64,000 nucleotides of DNA, taken from contig CBDHEY010000004.1 of assembly GCA_965262305.1 (NCBI GenBank), positions 1,240,001 through 1,304,000 of the forward strand, written 5' to 3'. The notes beneath the pieces were generated by a model that did no database searches, was not told where the DNA came from, and was given only the letters and a program-made list of their open reading frames with translations. The position numbers and the translations under genes were made by a program. The stretch is from CBDHEY01 sp965262305. Lineage in GTDB: Bacteria; Pseudomonadota; Gammaproteobacteria; Pseudomonadales; Cellvibrionaceae. Below, piece by piece: positions 26,348-34,939 of the stretch (position 1 is the first letter of the stretch; every line of letters begins with the position of its first letter).

Positions 26348-27307
26348 ATGTCGGAAAAAGAAATTTCTAAGATCCCCGTTGGAATAAGTGCTTGCCTATT
26401 AGGGGAAAGAGTTCGGTACGATGGTGGCCACAAACAAAGCAGATTTTGTTTAAATCATCTCACAGAAGTATTTGAATTTACGTCGTTTTGCCCTGAAGTG
26501 GCTATTGGAATGAGCATTCCTCGTGAGCCAATCAGGCTTGTTGCACCTATTGAAAGCCCAAGGGTAGTGGGAACTGTCACTAAAGACTTAGATGTGACAG
26601 AGCCTCTTCAAGAGTACGCGTCGAAAGTCGCAAAAGATAATGCGCATCTTTGTGGCTATATTTTCATGAAAAACTCTCCAAGCTGCGGTTTGTATAGTAC
26701 AAAGGTCTACAAAGGTGAGCACAACTTACCAGGTAAACACGCTGGAATGTATGCCAGAACCTTGAGGGAGCTGCTTCCATTGATGCCAGTTGAAGAGGAA
26801 GGTAGGCTGAACGATGCTGCTTTACGAGAGAATTTTATCGCTCAGGTTTTCGCTTACCATGATTGGCGTAATCAAGTGGAGCATAATCCAACACCGCGAG
26901 GACTAGTGGAGTTTCATAGTCGGTATAAATATCTGATCATGGCTCATGGCCAACTGCCCTATAAGAAGCTGGGTCAAATGGTTGCGGGTTCAGGAAAAGG
27001 CGATATTCATGAGCTGAGCAGGGAATACATTAAAGAGTTTATGTTCGCGATTAAGCGGCCGGCTAATCGCAAAGGGCACGCCAATACGCTATTTCATATT
27101 CTTGGTTATTTGCGAGAGCATGTAAAAGGGGAGGTTCGACAGGAGATCGCTTCTTCGATAGACGACTATCGTAATGGGACGGTTAACCTTGCAGTACCAG
27201 TTACGCTACTTAGTCATTATCTTAAGTTTTATGGTAGCGACTATATTAACAGTCAAGCGTACTTACAACCTTATGCAAAAGATCTCGGGTTAAGAAACGC
27301 CATCTGA
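26348..27307 (+). CDS. rudS: TudS-DUF1722 desulfidase, probable tRNA 4-thiouridine desulfidase RudS
   Basis: A 319-residue fusion of an N-terminal TudS (DUF523) domain and a C-terminal DUF1722 (YbgA) domain. TudS desulfidases bind a [4Fe-4S] cluster through three cysteines; the corresponding positions here are C16 (ISACLLGE), C48 (SFCPEV) and C113 (SPSCGLY). As I recall, the TudS-DUF1722 combination was shown to be RudS, which removes sulfur from s4U in tRNA. The longest frame starts at ATG 26222, but the extra 42 residues are not in the family; ATG 26348 (MSEKEISKIPVG) is chosen, with ATG 26330 possible. It ends about 210 bp before the initiator tRNA gene, on the same strand. Confidence 0.78.
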   Translation: MSEKEISKIPVGISACLLGERVRYDGGHKQSRFCLNHLTEVFEFTSFCPEVAIGMSIPREPIRLVAPIESPRVVGTVTKDLDVTEPLQEYASKVAKDNAHLCGYIFMKNSPSCGLYSTKVYKGEHNLPGKHAGMYARTLRELLPLMPVEEEGRLNDAALRENFIAQVFAYHDWRNQVEHNPTPRGLVEFHSRYKYLIMAHGQLPYKKLGQMVAGSGKGDIHELSREYIKEFMFAIKRPANRKGHANTLFHILGYLREHVKGEVRQEIASSIDDYRNGTVNLAVPVTLLSHYLKFYGSDYINSQAYLQPYAKDLGLRNAI

Positions 27308-27323
27308 TAGTGCAAAACTCTCC

Positions 27324-27352
27324 TTGACCCGCGTAAACCTAGCTCCTATAAT
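27324..27352 (+). promoter_or_regulatory. Sigma-70 promoter of the metY-rimP-nusA-infB operon
   Basis: TTGACC (27324-27329), a 17-bp spacer and TATAAT (27347-27352) form a near-consensus promoter. The bases after the -10 box are GCGCGGCC, a GC-rich discriminator of the kind that makes stable-RNA promoters sensitive to ppGpp. It sits about 165 bp before tRNA-fMet, just after the RudS-like gene. Confidence 0.88.
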
Positions 27353-27518
27353 GCGCGGCCTTCTTGAGACGAAGGTTAGCTCCCTAAGAAAGATTAAGTG
27401 ATTTTTTGTATTTTAATTTGACTTGATTTTCTGTGTTGGCGGCTCAAAGGAAGTCACGTCCTTTGAATTATTAGTTCAGAGTAATGTTCTGAATTAGTGG
27501 CAGTACATAACGTGCAGG

Positions 27519-27595
<77 letters not shown>

Positions 27596-27602
27596 ATTTT
27601 AG

Positions 27603-27646
27603 AAAAGCCTTCAAAGCTATGGTAAATTAGTTTTGAAGGCTTTTTT
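27603..27646 (+). terminator. Rho-independent terminator 1 after tRNA-fMet
   Basis: AAAAGCCTTCAAA pairs with TTTTGAAGGCTTTT across a 15-16 base loop and runs into a T tract, starting eight bases after the tRNA CCA end. It would separate the tRNA transcript from rimP unless read through. Confidence 0.8.
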
Positions 27647-27829
27647 GTTTTGACTGGTATTTAACGTCGATATTTGAAGGTCAAGCGAGCTAATTATGCG
27701 AAGCTTGTTTCTCACTTTGATACCGTGGAAATATTCTAGCAGGTTAAGTAAAGCTTTGATTCTGCTATCGATTTATTAGACTACTATTTTTCCTCAAAAA
27801 AGGTTAAAATACTAACTTGAATCGAAATT

Positions 27830-27852
27830 GGGCCCTAGTTGAGGCCCTTTTT
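27830..27852 (+). terminator. Terminator-like hairpin 2 in the metY-rimP leader
   Basis: GGGCC pairs perfectly with GGCCC across an eight-base loop and is followed by TTTTT. It is short but GC-rich. Confidence 0.65.
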
Positions 27853-27941
27853 AGTATCTGGCCTTTAAATGGATGTTGACGGGCTATTTAACTGATTTAC
27901 TAGAAGTGTCGCAGATTTGTTGCTTCTGGGTAAAATATTGG

Positions 27942-27965
27942 AATGGGCTTTATGCCCATTTTTTG
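27942..27965 (+). terminator. Terminator-like hairpin 3 in the metY-rimP leader
   Basis: AATGGGC pairs perfectly with GCCCATT across the loop TTTAT and continues into TTTTG. It ends about 55 bp before the rimP start codon. Confidence 0.75.
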
Positions 27966-28019
27966 TTTGTGGCCGAAATTCAATGAATTTGGATTTTCTC
28001 AGGCTAAACTAAAGAATTT

Positions 28020-28478
28020 ATGCAAAATAAACAAACGCAACTTGAAGCTTTGATTGAACCTGTTGTCGAGTCTTTCGGCTGTGAACTATGGGGAATTGAC
28101 TATCTCGCGCAAGGGCGGCGAGCTATGTTGAGAATCTACATAGAAAAGCTACCTGATGGCGTAAAAATTGAGGATTGCGAAAGAGTAAGTCGTCAAGTGA
28201 GCAGTGTCTTGGATGTTGAGGATCCAATCGCTGGTGAATATTCACTTGAAGTCTCTTCCCCGGGAATGGATCGGCCTTTATACAAAATTGAGCAATATGA
28301 GCGTTTTGTTGGCGCAAAAATCGCCATAAAACTGCGCATTGCTTTTGAGGGCAGAAAAAAGTTTACAGGACTTTTTAAAGGCGTGGAAAACGAAGAAATT
28401 ATTTTGGAAGTAGATAATGAGGAGTATTTACTTCCTTTTGAACTGGTAGACAAGGCGAATGTGGTTCCTACTTTTTAG
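28020..28478 (+). CDS. rimP: Ribosome maturation factor RimP
   Basis: A 152-residue protein that assists 30S subunit assembly. The conserved segments CELWGIDYL, LRIYIEK, DCERVSRQVSSVLDVEDPI and YSLEVSSPGMDRPL define the N-terminal domain, followed by the Sm-like C-terminal domain ending PFELVDKANVVP. Length is standard. The ATG has only a weak Shine-Dalgarno. It is the first protein gene of the nusA-infB operon; nusA starts 36 bp downstream. Expression is likely controlled by the three leader hairpins. Confidence 0.96.
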   Translation: MQNKQTQLEALIEPVVESFGCELWGIDYLAQGRRAMLRIYIEKLPDGVKIEDCERVSRQVSSVLDVEDPIAGEYSLEVSSPGMDRPLYKIEQYERFVGAKIAIKLRIAFEGRKKFTGLFKGVENEEIILEVDNEEYLLPFELVDKANVVPTF

Positions 28479-28514
28479 GGCTCTCGCGACGTTTATGGAT
28501 TTAGAGGCAACCTA

Positions 28515-30005
28515 ATGAAAAAAGAAATATTGCTGGTAGCTGACGCGGTTTCAAACGAGAAAGGCGTTGAAAGCGAAGTCATTTTCCAGGCGATTGAATT
28601 GGCTTTAGCATCGGCGACCAAGAAGCGCTTCGATGAAGACTCAGATGTTGTTGTGAGTATCGACAGGCAGTCTGGAGATTACACCACGGTTAGGCGTTGG
28701 ACTGTTGTTGATGACGATGTCCTTGCAGAGCTGGGGACGCAATTTACAACAGAAGAAGCTGCTGAAGTTGATCCCAATCTAAAAGTTGGCGATGTTCATG
28801 AAGTTGTAATCGAAAATGAAGAGTTTGGTCGAATTGCTGCGCAGACTGCTAAGCAAGTCATCGTGCAAAAGGTGCGAGAAGCCGAGAGGGCTCAAATTGT
28901 TGATCAATATCGTGATCGTGTGGGTGAATTGATTTCTGGTGCAGTTAAGAAAGTTACCCGAGACAACATCATTGTGGATTTGGGTGGTAATGCAGAAGGA
29001 TTGTTGCCGAGAGAAGAGCTGATCGGTCGTGAAGTATTTCGAATGAACGATAGAGTGCGTGCATTGTTGGTGGATGTTCGACCTGATGCACGCGGTCCTC
29101 AGTTATTTTTAAGCCGCGCTGCGCCAGGTATGTTGGTAGAGCTTTTTAAAATTGAAGTACCAGAAATTTCAGAAGAGGTTATTTCTCTTCGCGCGGCCGC
29201 TCGGGACCCTGGTTCGAGAGCAAAAATCGCGGTATCCACTAATGATGGTCGAATGGATCCTGTAGGTGCCTGTGTTGGAATGCGTGGCTCTCGAGTTCAA
29301 GCGGTGTCAAATGAATTGGGTAACGAGCGAATAGATATCATTTTATTTGATGATAATCCCGCCCAATTTGTGATCAATGCGATGGCGCCTGCTGAGATCG
29401 AGTCGATTGTGGTTGATGAAGAAACCCACTCGATGGATTTAGCTGTTAGTGAAGATAACCTTGCCCAGGCGATTGGTCGTGGCGGTCAAAATGTGCGACT
29501 TGCTACCGAACTGACTGGCTGGCAAATCAATGTTATGAGTCTAGAGCAATGGAATGAAAAACAAGAGGAAGAGGCAGGGTCATCCAAAGAAGTATTTATG
29601 AATGCTCTAGATATTGATGAAGATGTTGCAGATGTGCTTGTTGACGAAGGCTTTACCACGTTAGAAGAAGTGGCATATGTTCCGATGGAAGAGTTTTTGG
29701 CAATTGATGGTTTCGACGAAGAAATTGCTGAAGAGCTTCGCAGTAGAGCAAAAGATGCATTGCTCACGCAAGCGCTTGCCTCTGAGGAGAAAGTAGGTGA
29801 TCAAGCTCCGGCTGAAGACCTGATTACTATGGAAGGTATGGATCGTGATTTAGCGAATACGTTGGCATCGCGTGGTGTGATAACAATGGAAGACTTGGCT
29901 GAGCAGTCTGTTGATGAGCTTATGGAAATAGATGGCATGGACGAGGAGCGTGCTGCGGCGCTGATTATGAAGGCTCGCGAACCCTGGTTTGCCGACGAAG
30001 AATAG
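28515..30005 (+). CDS. nusA: Transcription termination/antitermination factor NusA
   Basis: A 496-residue RNA polymerase-binding factor. Order of domains: N-terminal polymerase-binding domain (about 1-125), S1 (about 135-200, VKKVTRDNIIVDLGGNAEG), two KH domains (about 200-345, with GMRGSRVQ and AIGRGGQNVRLA), and two acidic C-terminal repeats with helix-hairpin-helix character (VLVDEGFTTLEEVAYVP and TLASRGVITMEDLAEQS). The two C-terminal repeats are typical of gammaproteobacteria. The start ATG has GAGGC seven bases upstream. NusA of E. coli regulates its own operon through leader termination, which fits the hairpins here. Confidence 0.97.
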   Translation: MKKEILLVADAVSNEKGVESEVIFQAIELALASATKKRFDEDSDVVVSIDRQSGDYTTVRRWTVVDDDVLAELGTQFTTEEAAEVDPNLKVGDVHEVVIENEEFGRIAAQTAKQVIVQKVREAERAQIVDQYRDRVGELISGAVKKVTRDNIIVDLGGNAEGLLPREELIGREVFRMNDRVRALLVDVRPDARGPQLFLSRAAPGMLVELFKIEVPEISEEVISLRAAARDPGSRAKIAVSTNDGRMDPVGACVGMRGSRVQAVSNELGNERIDIILFDDNPAQFVINAMAPAEIESIVVDEETHSMDLAVSEDNLAQAIGRGGQNVRLATELTGWQINVMSLEQWNEKQEEEAGSSKEVFMNALDIDEDVADVLVDEGFTTLEEVAYVPMEEFLAIDGFDEEIAEELRSRAKDALLTQALASEEKVGDQAPAEDLITMEGMDRDLANTLASRGVITMEDLAEQSVDELMEIDGMDEERAAALIMKAREPWFADEE

Positions 30006-30103
30006 CCGAAAAGAATTTTTGTCCTTCACATAGTGTTTGGCTGAACAAATTAATATACATGAAAACCCAATCTTAATGGGTAAATAGGAAACTGAGACCG
30101 AAT

Positions 30104-32917
30104 ATGGCTGATGTAACAGTAAGTGAACTTGCCAAATCTGTTGGTGCAACTGTCGATCGCATACTCATGCAAATGAAGCAAGCTGGGCTTGCTCATACGT
30201 CTGCGGAAGACAATGTCTCTGCAGAAGAAAAGCAAACGTTACTGACTTTTTTGAAATCGAGTCACGGTGAAAGTGCGGCTCCACCGAAGAAAATTACATT
30301 AAAACGCAAAACAACTACGACGTTGAAAACAGGAAGTGGCAGTGGCCGCAAGACGGTAAATGTTGAAGTTAGAAAAAAGCGAACGTATGTAAAGCAAGAG
30401 GTATCTGATTCAGCGGAAAAAGCGGACGAGCTAGAAACAGAACTTGACTCGGTTGTAGATACCGATGCGGAAACAGTTGACGAGACAGTGGTTGAAGTTT
30501 CAGCAGTAAGCGAGGCTGTTGCTGAACCTGTTGAAGAGCCAGATCCTGTGATTATAGAGTCTAGTGAACCAGAGCAAGAAGCTGCACCAGCAGAAGCCGC
30601 TGAAGATCTGGATTCTCTCGAGACTCCGAAAGACGAGCCAGCTGAAAATGCGGAAGTAGTAAAGCCTTTGGAATCACGCACTTCATTTGTTGATGATGCT
30701 GAAATTTTGCGACAAAAAGCCACTGAAGCTCGTCAAAAGATGGAAGCAGAAAAATTAGCTGCTAAAGAAGAAGCTGCCAAGGTAGCAAAAGAGGCTGAAG
30801 AAGCTAAAAAAGCCAAGACTGAGGATAAATCGAAGCCGCAGAATGGCGCTGCTAAATCAGATGCTGCCGCTGAATCGAAGGACGATGATGATAAGCCAAA
30901 ACATCATCGTCGTGCACGCGAATTAGGCGAAGCTGGAGATGAAATAGAGGAAGAAAAATCTAAGCATAATAAAAAAGCGGGTAAAGCGGTTAAGAAAGTA
31001 AACGCGCCTAAGAAAGTAGCATCTGCGCTTGATTATGTTGAAGATGAGCAGGAACTAGAAGAAGTTATTCATTCTCCAAAGCCCAAGAAGATCGCATCCA
31101 AACCACTTAAAAAGCCAATCAAGCTTGCCAACAAGCATGTATTTAAAAAGCCTACGGAAAAAATCACTTACAAAGTGGAAATCCCTGAAGAGATTACTGT
31201 TGGCGATTTGGCAATGCGGATGAGTGTTAAATCTGGTGAAGTTGTAAAACATCTTATGAAAATGGGTGTAATGGCGACGGTCAATCAAACCCTGGATCAA
31301 GAAACCGCTCAGCTTGTGGTCGAAGAATTAGGACATGAATTTGTGTTGGTGAGCGCTGATGCAATCGAAGAAAATTTGCAAGAAAGTGTTGCTGAAGAAA
31401 ATGCAGAAATGGTCGCTCGCTCTCCAATTGTTACGGTAATGGGGCACGTTGACCATGGTAAGACTTCTCTGTTGGACTACATCCGAAAAGCGAAAGTCGC
31501 TTCGGGTGAAGCTGGCGGTATTACTCAGCACATTGGTGCTTACCGAGTTAAAACCGATCATGGTGAACTTGCTTTTCTAGATACTCCAGGCCATGCGGCG
31601 TTTACCGCGATGAGGGCGCGAGGCGCTCAATGTACGGATGTTGTTATTCTGGTTGTTGCAGCGGATGATGGTGTCATGCCGCAAACTGAAGAGGCCATTC
31701 AACATGCCCGCGCAGCAGAAGTTCCTCTTGTGGTTGCTATTAATAAAATTGATAAGGAAGCTGCGGATCCGGAAAGAGTTAAAAATGAATTAGCGGCGAA
31801 AGATGTGATACCTGAAGATTGGGGCGGAGATACTCAATTTATTCCTGTGTCGGCTCATTCTGGTGAAGGTATTGATGCGCTTCTTGAATCTGTCGCGCTA
31901 CAGGCTGAATTGCTTGAACTGCATGCTCCTATAGATGTTCCCGCCAAAGGTGTGGTAATTGAATCTCGAATGGATAAAGGGCGTGGCGTTGTCGCGACGG
32001 TTTTGGTTCAGGGTGGTAATCTAAAATCAGGTGAAGTTCTTCTAGCTGGTCAAAGTTTCGGTCGTGTGCGAGCGATGACAAATGAATTAGGCAAAAGTGT
32101 CAAGGTAGCAGGGCCTTCCACGCCGGTTGAAATACTTGGGTTGGACGTTCCTCCTAATGCAGGTGATGAGTTTGTCGTTGTTCCTGATGAAAGAAAAGCA
32201 CGTGAAGTTGCAGAGTTTAGATCAGAAAAAGAACGTCAGGAAAAACTGCAAAGACAGCAAGCGGCAAAATTAGAAAATATGTTCGCTGGAATGGATTCAA
32301 GTGAGAAAAAAATATTACCTATTGTTTTAAAGGCGGATGTAAGAGGCTCCCTAGAAGCGATTCAAGCGGCGTTATTAGATCTAGGAAATGACGAAGTTAA
32401 CGTTAATTTTGTTGGGGGTGGCGTCGGAGGAATTACCGAGAATGACGTGAACCTTGCTTTGACGTCTGGTGCTATTGTCCTTGGCTTTAATGTTCGTGCC
32501 GATGGTTCTGCGAGAAAACTTGCAGAGAACGAGTCAGTGGAAGTGCGATATTACAGTATCATTTATCAACTTATCGACGAAGTAAAAGGCGCATTGGCTG
32601 GAATGCTAGAGCCAGAGCGAGTGGAAGAAATCGTAGGTATCGCCGATGTTCGTGATGTATTCCGTTCTCCGAAATTTGGTCAGGTTGCTGGTTGTATGGT
32701 GGTTGAAGGTTCGGTTTATAGAAACAAGCCTATTCGTGTTTTACGTGATAACGTAGTGATCTTTGAAGGCGAGTTAGAATCGTTGCGTCGTTTTAAGGAC
32801 GATGTCAACGAAGTTCGTAATGGAATGGAATGTGGAATTGGCGTCAAAAACTATGACGTTAAAATAGGCGATCAAATCGAGGTGTTTGACGTTAAAGAAG
32901 TGGCTCGCGAGCTATAA
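30104..32917 (+). CDS. infB: Translation initiation factor IF-2
   Basis: A 937-residue GTPase that brings fMet-tRNA to the 30S subunit. It has an N-terminal IF2_N subdomain, a long low-complexity Ala/Glu/Lys region (about 60-330), a second IF2_N-like segment (ITVGDLAMRMSVKSGEVV), then the G domain with GHVDHGKT at 447-454, DTPGHAAF and NKIDK, and domains II-IV. Size is normal for gammaproteobacteria. Shorter isoforms from internal starts are known in E. coli; I could not identify a specific internal start here. It lies 98 bp after nusA. Confidence 0.97.
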   Translation: MADVTVSELAKSVGATVDRILMQMKQAGLAHTSAEDNVSAEEKQTLLTFLKSSHGESAAPPKKITLKRKTTTTLKTGSGSGRKTVNVEVRKKRTYVKQEVSDSAEKADELETELDSVVDTDAETVDETVVEVSAVSEAVAEPVEEPDPVIIESSEPEQEAAPAEAAEDLDSLETPKDEPAENAEVVKPLESRTSFVDDAEILRQKATEARQKMEAEKLAAKEEAAKVAKEAEEAKKAKTEDKSKPQNGAAKSDAAAESKDDDDKPKHHRRARELGEAGDEIEEEKSKHNKKAGKAVKKVNAPKKVASALDYVEDEQELEEVIHSPKPKKIASKPLKKPIKLANKHVFKKPTEKITYKVEIPEEITVGDLAMRMSVKSGEVVKHLMKMGVMATVNQTLDQETAQLVVEELGHEFVLVSADAIEENLQESVAEENAEMVARSPIVTVMGHVDHGKTSLLDYIRKAKVASGEAGGITQHIGAYRVKTDHGELAFLDTPGHAAFTAMRARGAQCTDVVILVVAADDGVMPQTEEAIQHARAAEVPLVVAINKIDKEAADPERVKNELAAKDVIPEDWGGDTQFIPVSAHSGEGIDALLESVALQAELLELHAPIDVPAKGVVIESRMDKGRGVVATVLVQGGNLKSGEVLLAGQSFGRVRAMTNELGKSVKVAGPSTPVEILGLDVPPNAGDEFVVVPDERKAREVAEFRSEKERQEKLQRQQAAKLENMFAGMDSSEKKILPIVLKADVRGSLEAIQAALLDLGNDEVNVNFVGGGVGGITENDVNLALTSGAIVLGFNVRADGSARKLAENESVEVRYYSIIYQLIDEVKGALAGMLEPERVEEIVGIADVRDVFRSPKFGQVAGCMVVEGSVYRNKPIRVLRDNVVIFEGELESLRRFKDDVNEVRNGMECGIGVKNYDVKIGDQIEVFDVKEVAREL

Positions 32918-32939
32918 ATTAAATAGCTAGGAGTTTTTT

Positions 32940-33329
32940 GTGGCTAGAGAATTTCAGCGCTCAGAACGCGTTGCAGATGCTATTCAACGTAGTCTTGCGA
33001 ATTTAATTCGAATGGAAATTCGCGACCCGAGAATTGGCATGGTAAATATCAATTCTGTGACAGTAACCAGAGATCTCGCCTACGCAAAAGTCTATGTCAC
33101 ATTTGTCGGCGTGGATGAAAATAAAGAAGGCGATGAAGCCGCTGATGTCTTGAATAACGCGGCTTCTTTTTTACGTACACTTTTAGCTAAAGATGTAAAA
33201 ATGCGAGTCACTCCTAAGCTACAGTTTTTTTATGATAAGACAAGTATCCAAGGGCAAGCGCTTTCGCAGCTTATTGATCAAGCGATAGAGTCGGACAAGT
33301 CATTACATAAGCCTGATTCCGAGGGTTAA
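32940..33329 (+). CDS. rbfA: 30S ribosome-binding factor RbfA
   Basis: A 129-residue KH-fold protein needed for late 16S 5'-end maturation and cold adaptation. Recognisable segments are RVADAIQRSLANLIRMEIRDPRI and VTVTRDLAYAKVYVTF. The start is GTG 32940 with TAGGAG upstream. It lies 22 bp after infB and two bases before the truB start, so it is embedded in the operon. Confidence 0.96.
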   Translation: MAREFQRSERVADAIQRSLANLIRMEIRDPRIGMVNINSVTVTRDLAYAKVYVTFVGVDENKEGDEAADVLNNAASFLRTLLAKDVKMRVTPKLQFFYDKTSIQGQALSQLIDQAIESDKSLHKPDSEG

Positions 33330-33331
33330 AC

Positions 33332-34273
33332 TTGGGAAAAAGACGTAAGTTTGGGCGCCCGGTGCATGGAGTGGTTGTGATTGATAAACCAATTGGCGTG
33401 ACTTCTAATGACGTTGTTCAACGCGTAAAGCGATTGTTTTTTGCAAACAAGGTTGGTCATACGGGAAGTTTAGACCCTTTAGCAACAGGTGTATTGCCGA
33501 TTTGTTTGGGTGAAGCAACCAAGTTTTCTCAGTTTTTGTTAGATTCTGACAAAGCTTATATTAGTGAATTTGTTTTAGGTGAAACGACAGATACCTGTGA
33601 TTCCGATGGGCGCGTTATTGAAGTCAGAGATGCCAGCCACATCGATGAGGCTGCTGTTCGGTCGACACTTAGTAGGTTTACGGGAGAGATAGAGCAAGTC
33701 CCACCGATGTACTCGGCGATTAAACAAAATGGGCAACCTCTATATAAATTGGCGCGAGAAGGAATAGAAGTAGAACGTCAAGCGCGAAAAGTGAGCATCT
33801 ATGAGATTGAGCTTCAATCTTTTGAGGTGGGGGCTAGAGCAAAAGTCAAAGTCTTTGTTCGTTGTAGTAAAGGAACTTATGTACGCAGTTTAGCGGATGA
33901 CATAGGTCGGGAACTTGGCGTTGGTGGTCACGTGGCAAGTTTGAGGCGCATTCAAGCAGGGCAATTTGATCTATCTCGATCTCAAACGCTTGAAGCATTA
34001 GAATCCGAACGTGGTGAAGAAAAAGCCTTGGTTTTAGATCATCATTTGCTACCTGTTGATTCTCCTGTTGCTGTTTTGCCAGAAATAAACTTAGAAACAG
34101 ATAGTGCTTTTTACTTTTCGAAAGGTCAGGCGGTGGCAAGTACAGAATCCTTTGCCTTAGGCGATGAAGGTGATAAAGTGCGTGTTTTTGATCATGGTGG
34201 ACAATTTTTGGGCGTTGGTGAGCTGACTGGAGACGGTATGGTCGCGCCAAAAAGGTTAGTTGTTTACCAATGA
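33332..34273 (+). CDS. truB: tRNA pseudouridine-55 synthase TruB
   Basis: A 313-residue enzyme making the universal pseudouridine in the T loop. The catalytic aspartate is D48 in GHTGSLDPLATGVLP; KGTYVRSLADDIG and the C-terminal PUA-like domain follow. The start is TTG 33332, supported by GAGGG six bases upstream and by its position just after the rbfA stop. There is no alternative ATG before the conserved PVHGVVVIDKP segment. Confidence 0.96.
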   Translation: MGKRRKFGRPVHGVVVIDKPIGVTSNDVVQRVKRLFFANKVGHTGSLDPLATGVLPICLGEATKFSQFLLDSDKAYISEFVLGETTDTCDSDGRVIEVRDASHIDEAAVRSTLSRFTGEIEQVPPMYSAIKQNGQPLYKLAREGIEVERQARKVSIYEIELQSFEVGARAKVKVFVRCSKGTYVRSLADDIGRELGVGGHVASLRRIQAGQFDLSRSQTLEALESERGEEKALVLDHHLLPVDSPVAVLPEINLETDSAFYFSKGQAVASTESFALGDEGDKVRVFDHGGQFLGVGELTGDGMVAPKRLVVYQ

Positions 34274-34324
34274 TTGTCCAGTTTTAGGCTTGTCGAAGGC
34301 TAGTTCCTCAGGCAAGTAAAATGA

Positions 34325-34414
34325 ATTAAGCCATCTGGGCTTAATATGACCCACCTGTAAATATGCGCGGTTGGGCCATTTTTCGAGACAAAATATCTCT
34401 TTTTAGAGATTTTG
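34325..34414 (+). promoter_or_regulatory. Paired hairpins in the rpsO leader
   Basis: Two inverted repeats lie between truB and rpsO: ATTAAGCC/GGCTTAAT with a five-base loop (34325-34345), and an AT-rich stem CAAAAT-TCTC/GAGA-TTTTG (34389-34414). In E. coli S15 binds its own mRNA leader and blocks translation; these structures are candidates for an equivalent control region, although no sequence identity to the E. coli pseudoknot is claimed. Confidence 0.45.
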
Positions 34415-34444
34415 TTGGGCATATTCTTAGTTGAGGAAATAGTT

Positions 34445-34714
34445 ATGGCACTAAGTGCAGAAGAAAAAGCAGCGATAGTTAAAGACAACCAAACCTGTGA
34501 AGGTGACACTGGATCTCCTGAAGTGCAAGTTGCATTGCTTACCGCAAATATCAACAAGCTCCAAGGACATTTTGCAGAAAACAAACAGGATCACCACTCT
34601 CGTAGAGGGTTGATACGAATGGTTAATCAGCGTCGTAAACTTTTAGATTATCTAAAAGGTAAGGACGTTAACCGATATGCCAGTCTTATTCAAAAGTTAG
34701 GTTTACGTCGTTAG
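34445..34714 (+). CDS. rpsO: 30S ribosomal protein S15
   Basis: An 89-residue primary 16S-binding protein, the exact usual length. Conserved segments include DTGSPEVQVALLT, HFAENKQDHHSRRGL and RRKLLDYLKGKD. The frame is open further upstream, but ATG 34445 is the start because GAGGAAA lies nine bases before it and the family begins here. It is followed immediately by a strong terminator, so much of the transcript probably ends before pnp. Confidence 0.97.
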   Translation: MALSAEEKAAIVKDNQTCEGDTGSPEVQVALLTANINKLQGHFAENKQDHHSRRGLIRMVNQRRKLLDYLKGKDVNRYASLIQKLGLRR

Positions 34715-34721
34715 TCGTAAG

Positions 34722-34748
34722 ATGCCCGCCATTTGTGCGGGCATTTTT
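34722..34748 (+). terminator. Rho-independent terminator after rpsO
   Basis: ATGCCCGC pairs perfectly with GCGGGCAT around the loop CATTTGT and is followed by a T run. It starts eight bases after the rpsO stop codon. Confidence 0.92.
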
Positions 34749-34939
34749 AATCTTACCTTATTTAAAAAGGGATATGATTTTATATTTTTCGACGGTTTTT
34801 TAGTTTAATTGTCGAAGCAGGAGCTATAGATCTAAGAAATACTCGTTTGAGCATCTATAAATTGTCTAGAATTATTTTATTAGTTGTTAAGTTAAGTAAA
34901 TAAAGGCGTAATCGCGCCGTAAATAAAAAGGATAAAAGA

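Noticed and set aside
30262..30723. 153-codon Ser/Thr-rich open frame antisense to infB
   Set aside because: It mirrors the Ala/Glu-rich variable region of IF-2 and is a composition artefact.
30671..31140. Low-complexity Lys/Ala/Glu stretch in infB considered as an insertion
   Set aside because: Variable charged N-terminal regions are normal in gammaproteobacterial IF-2.
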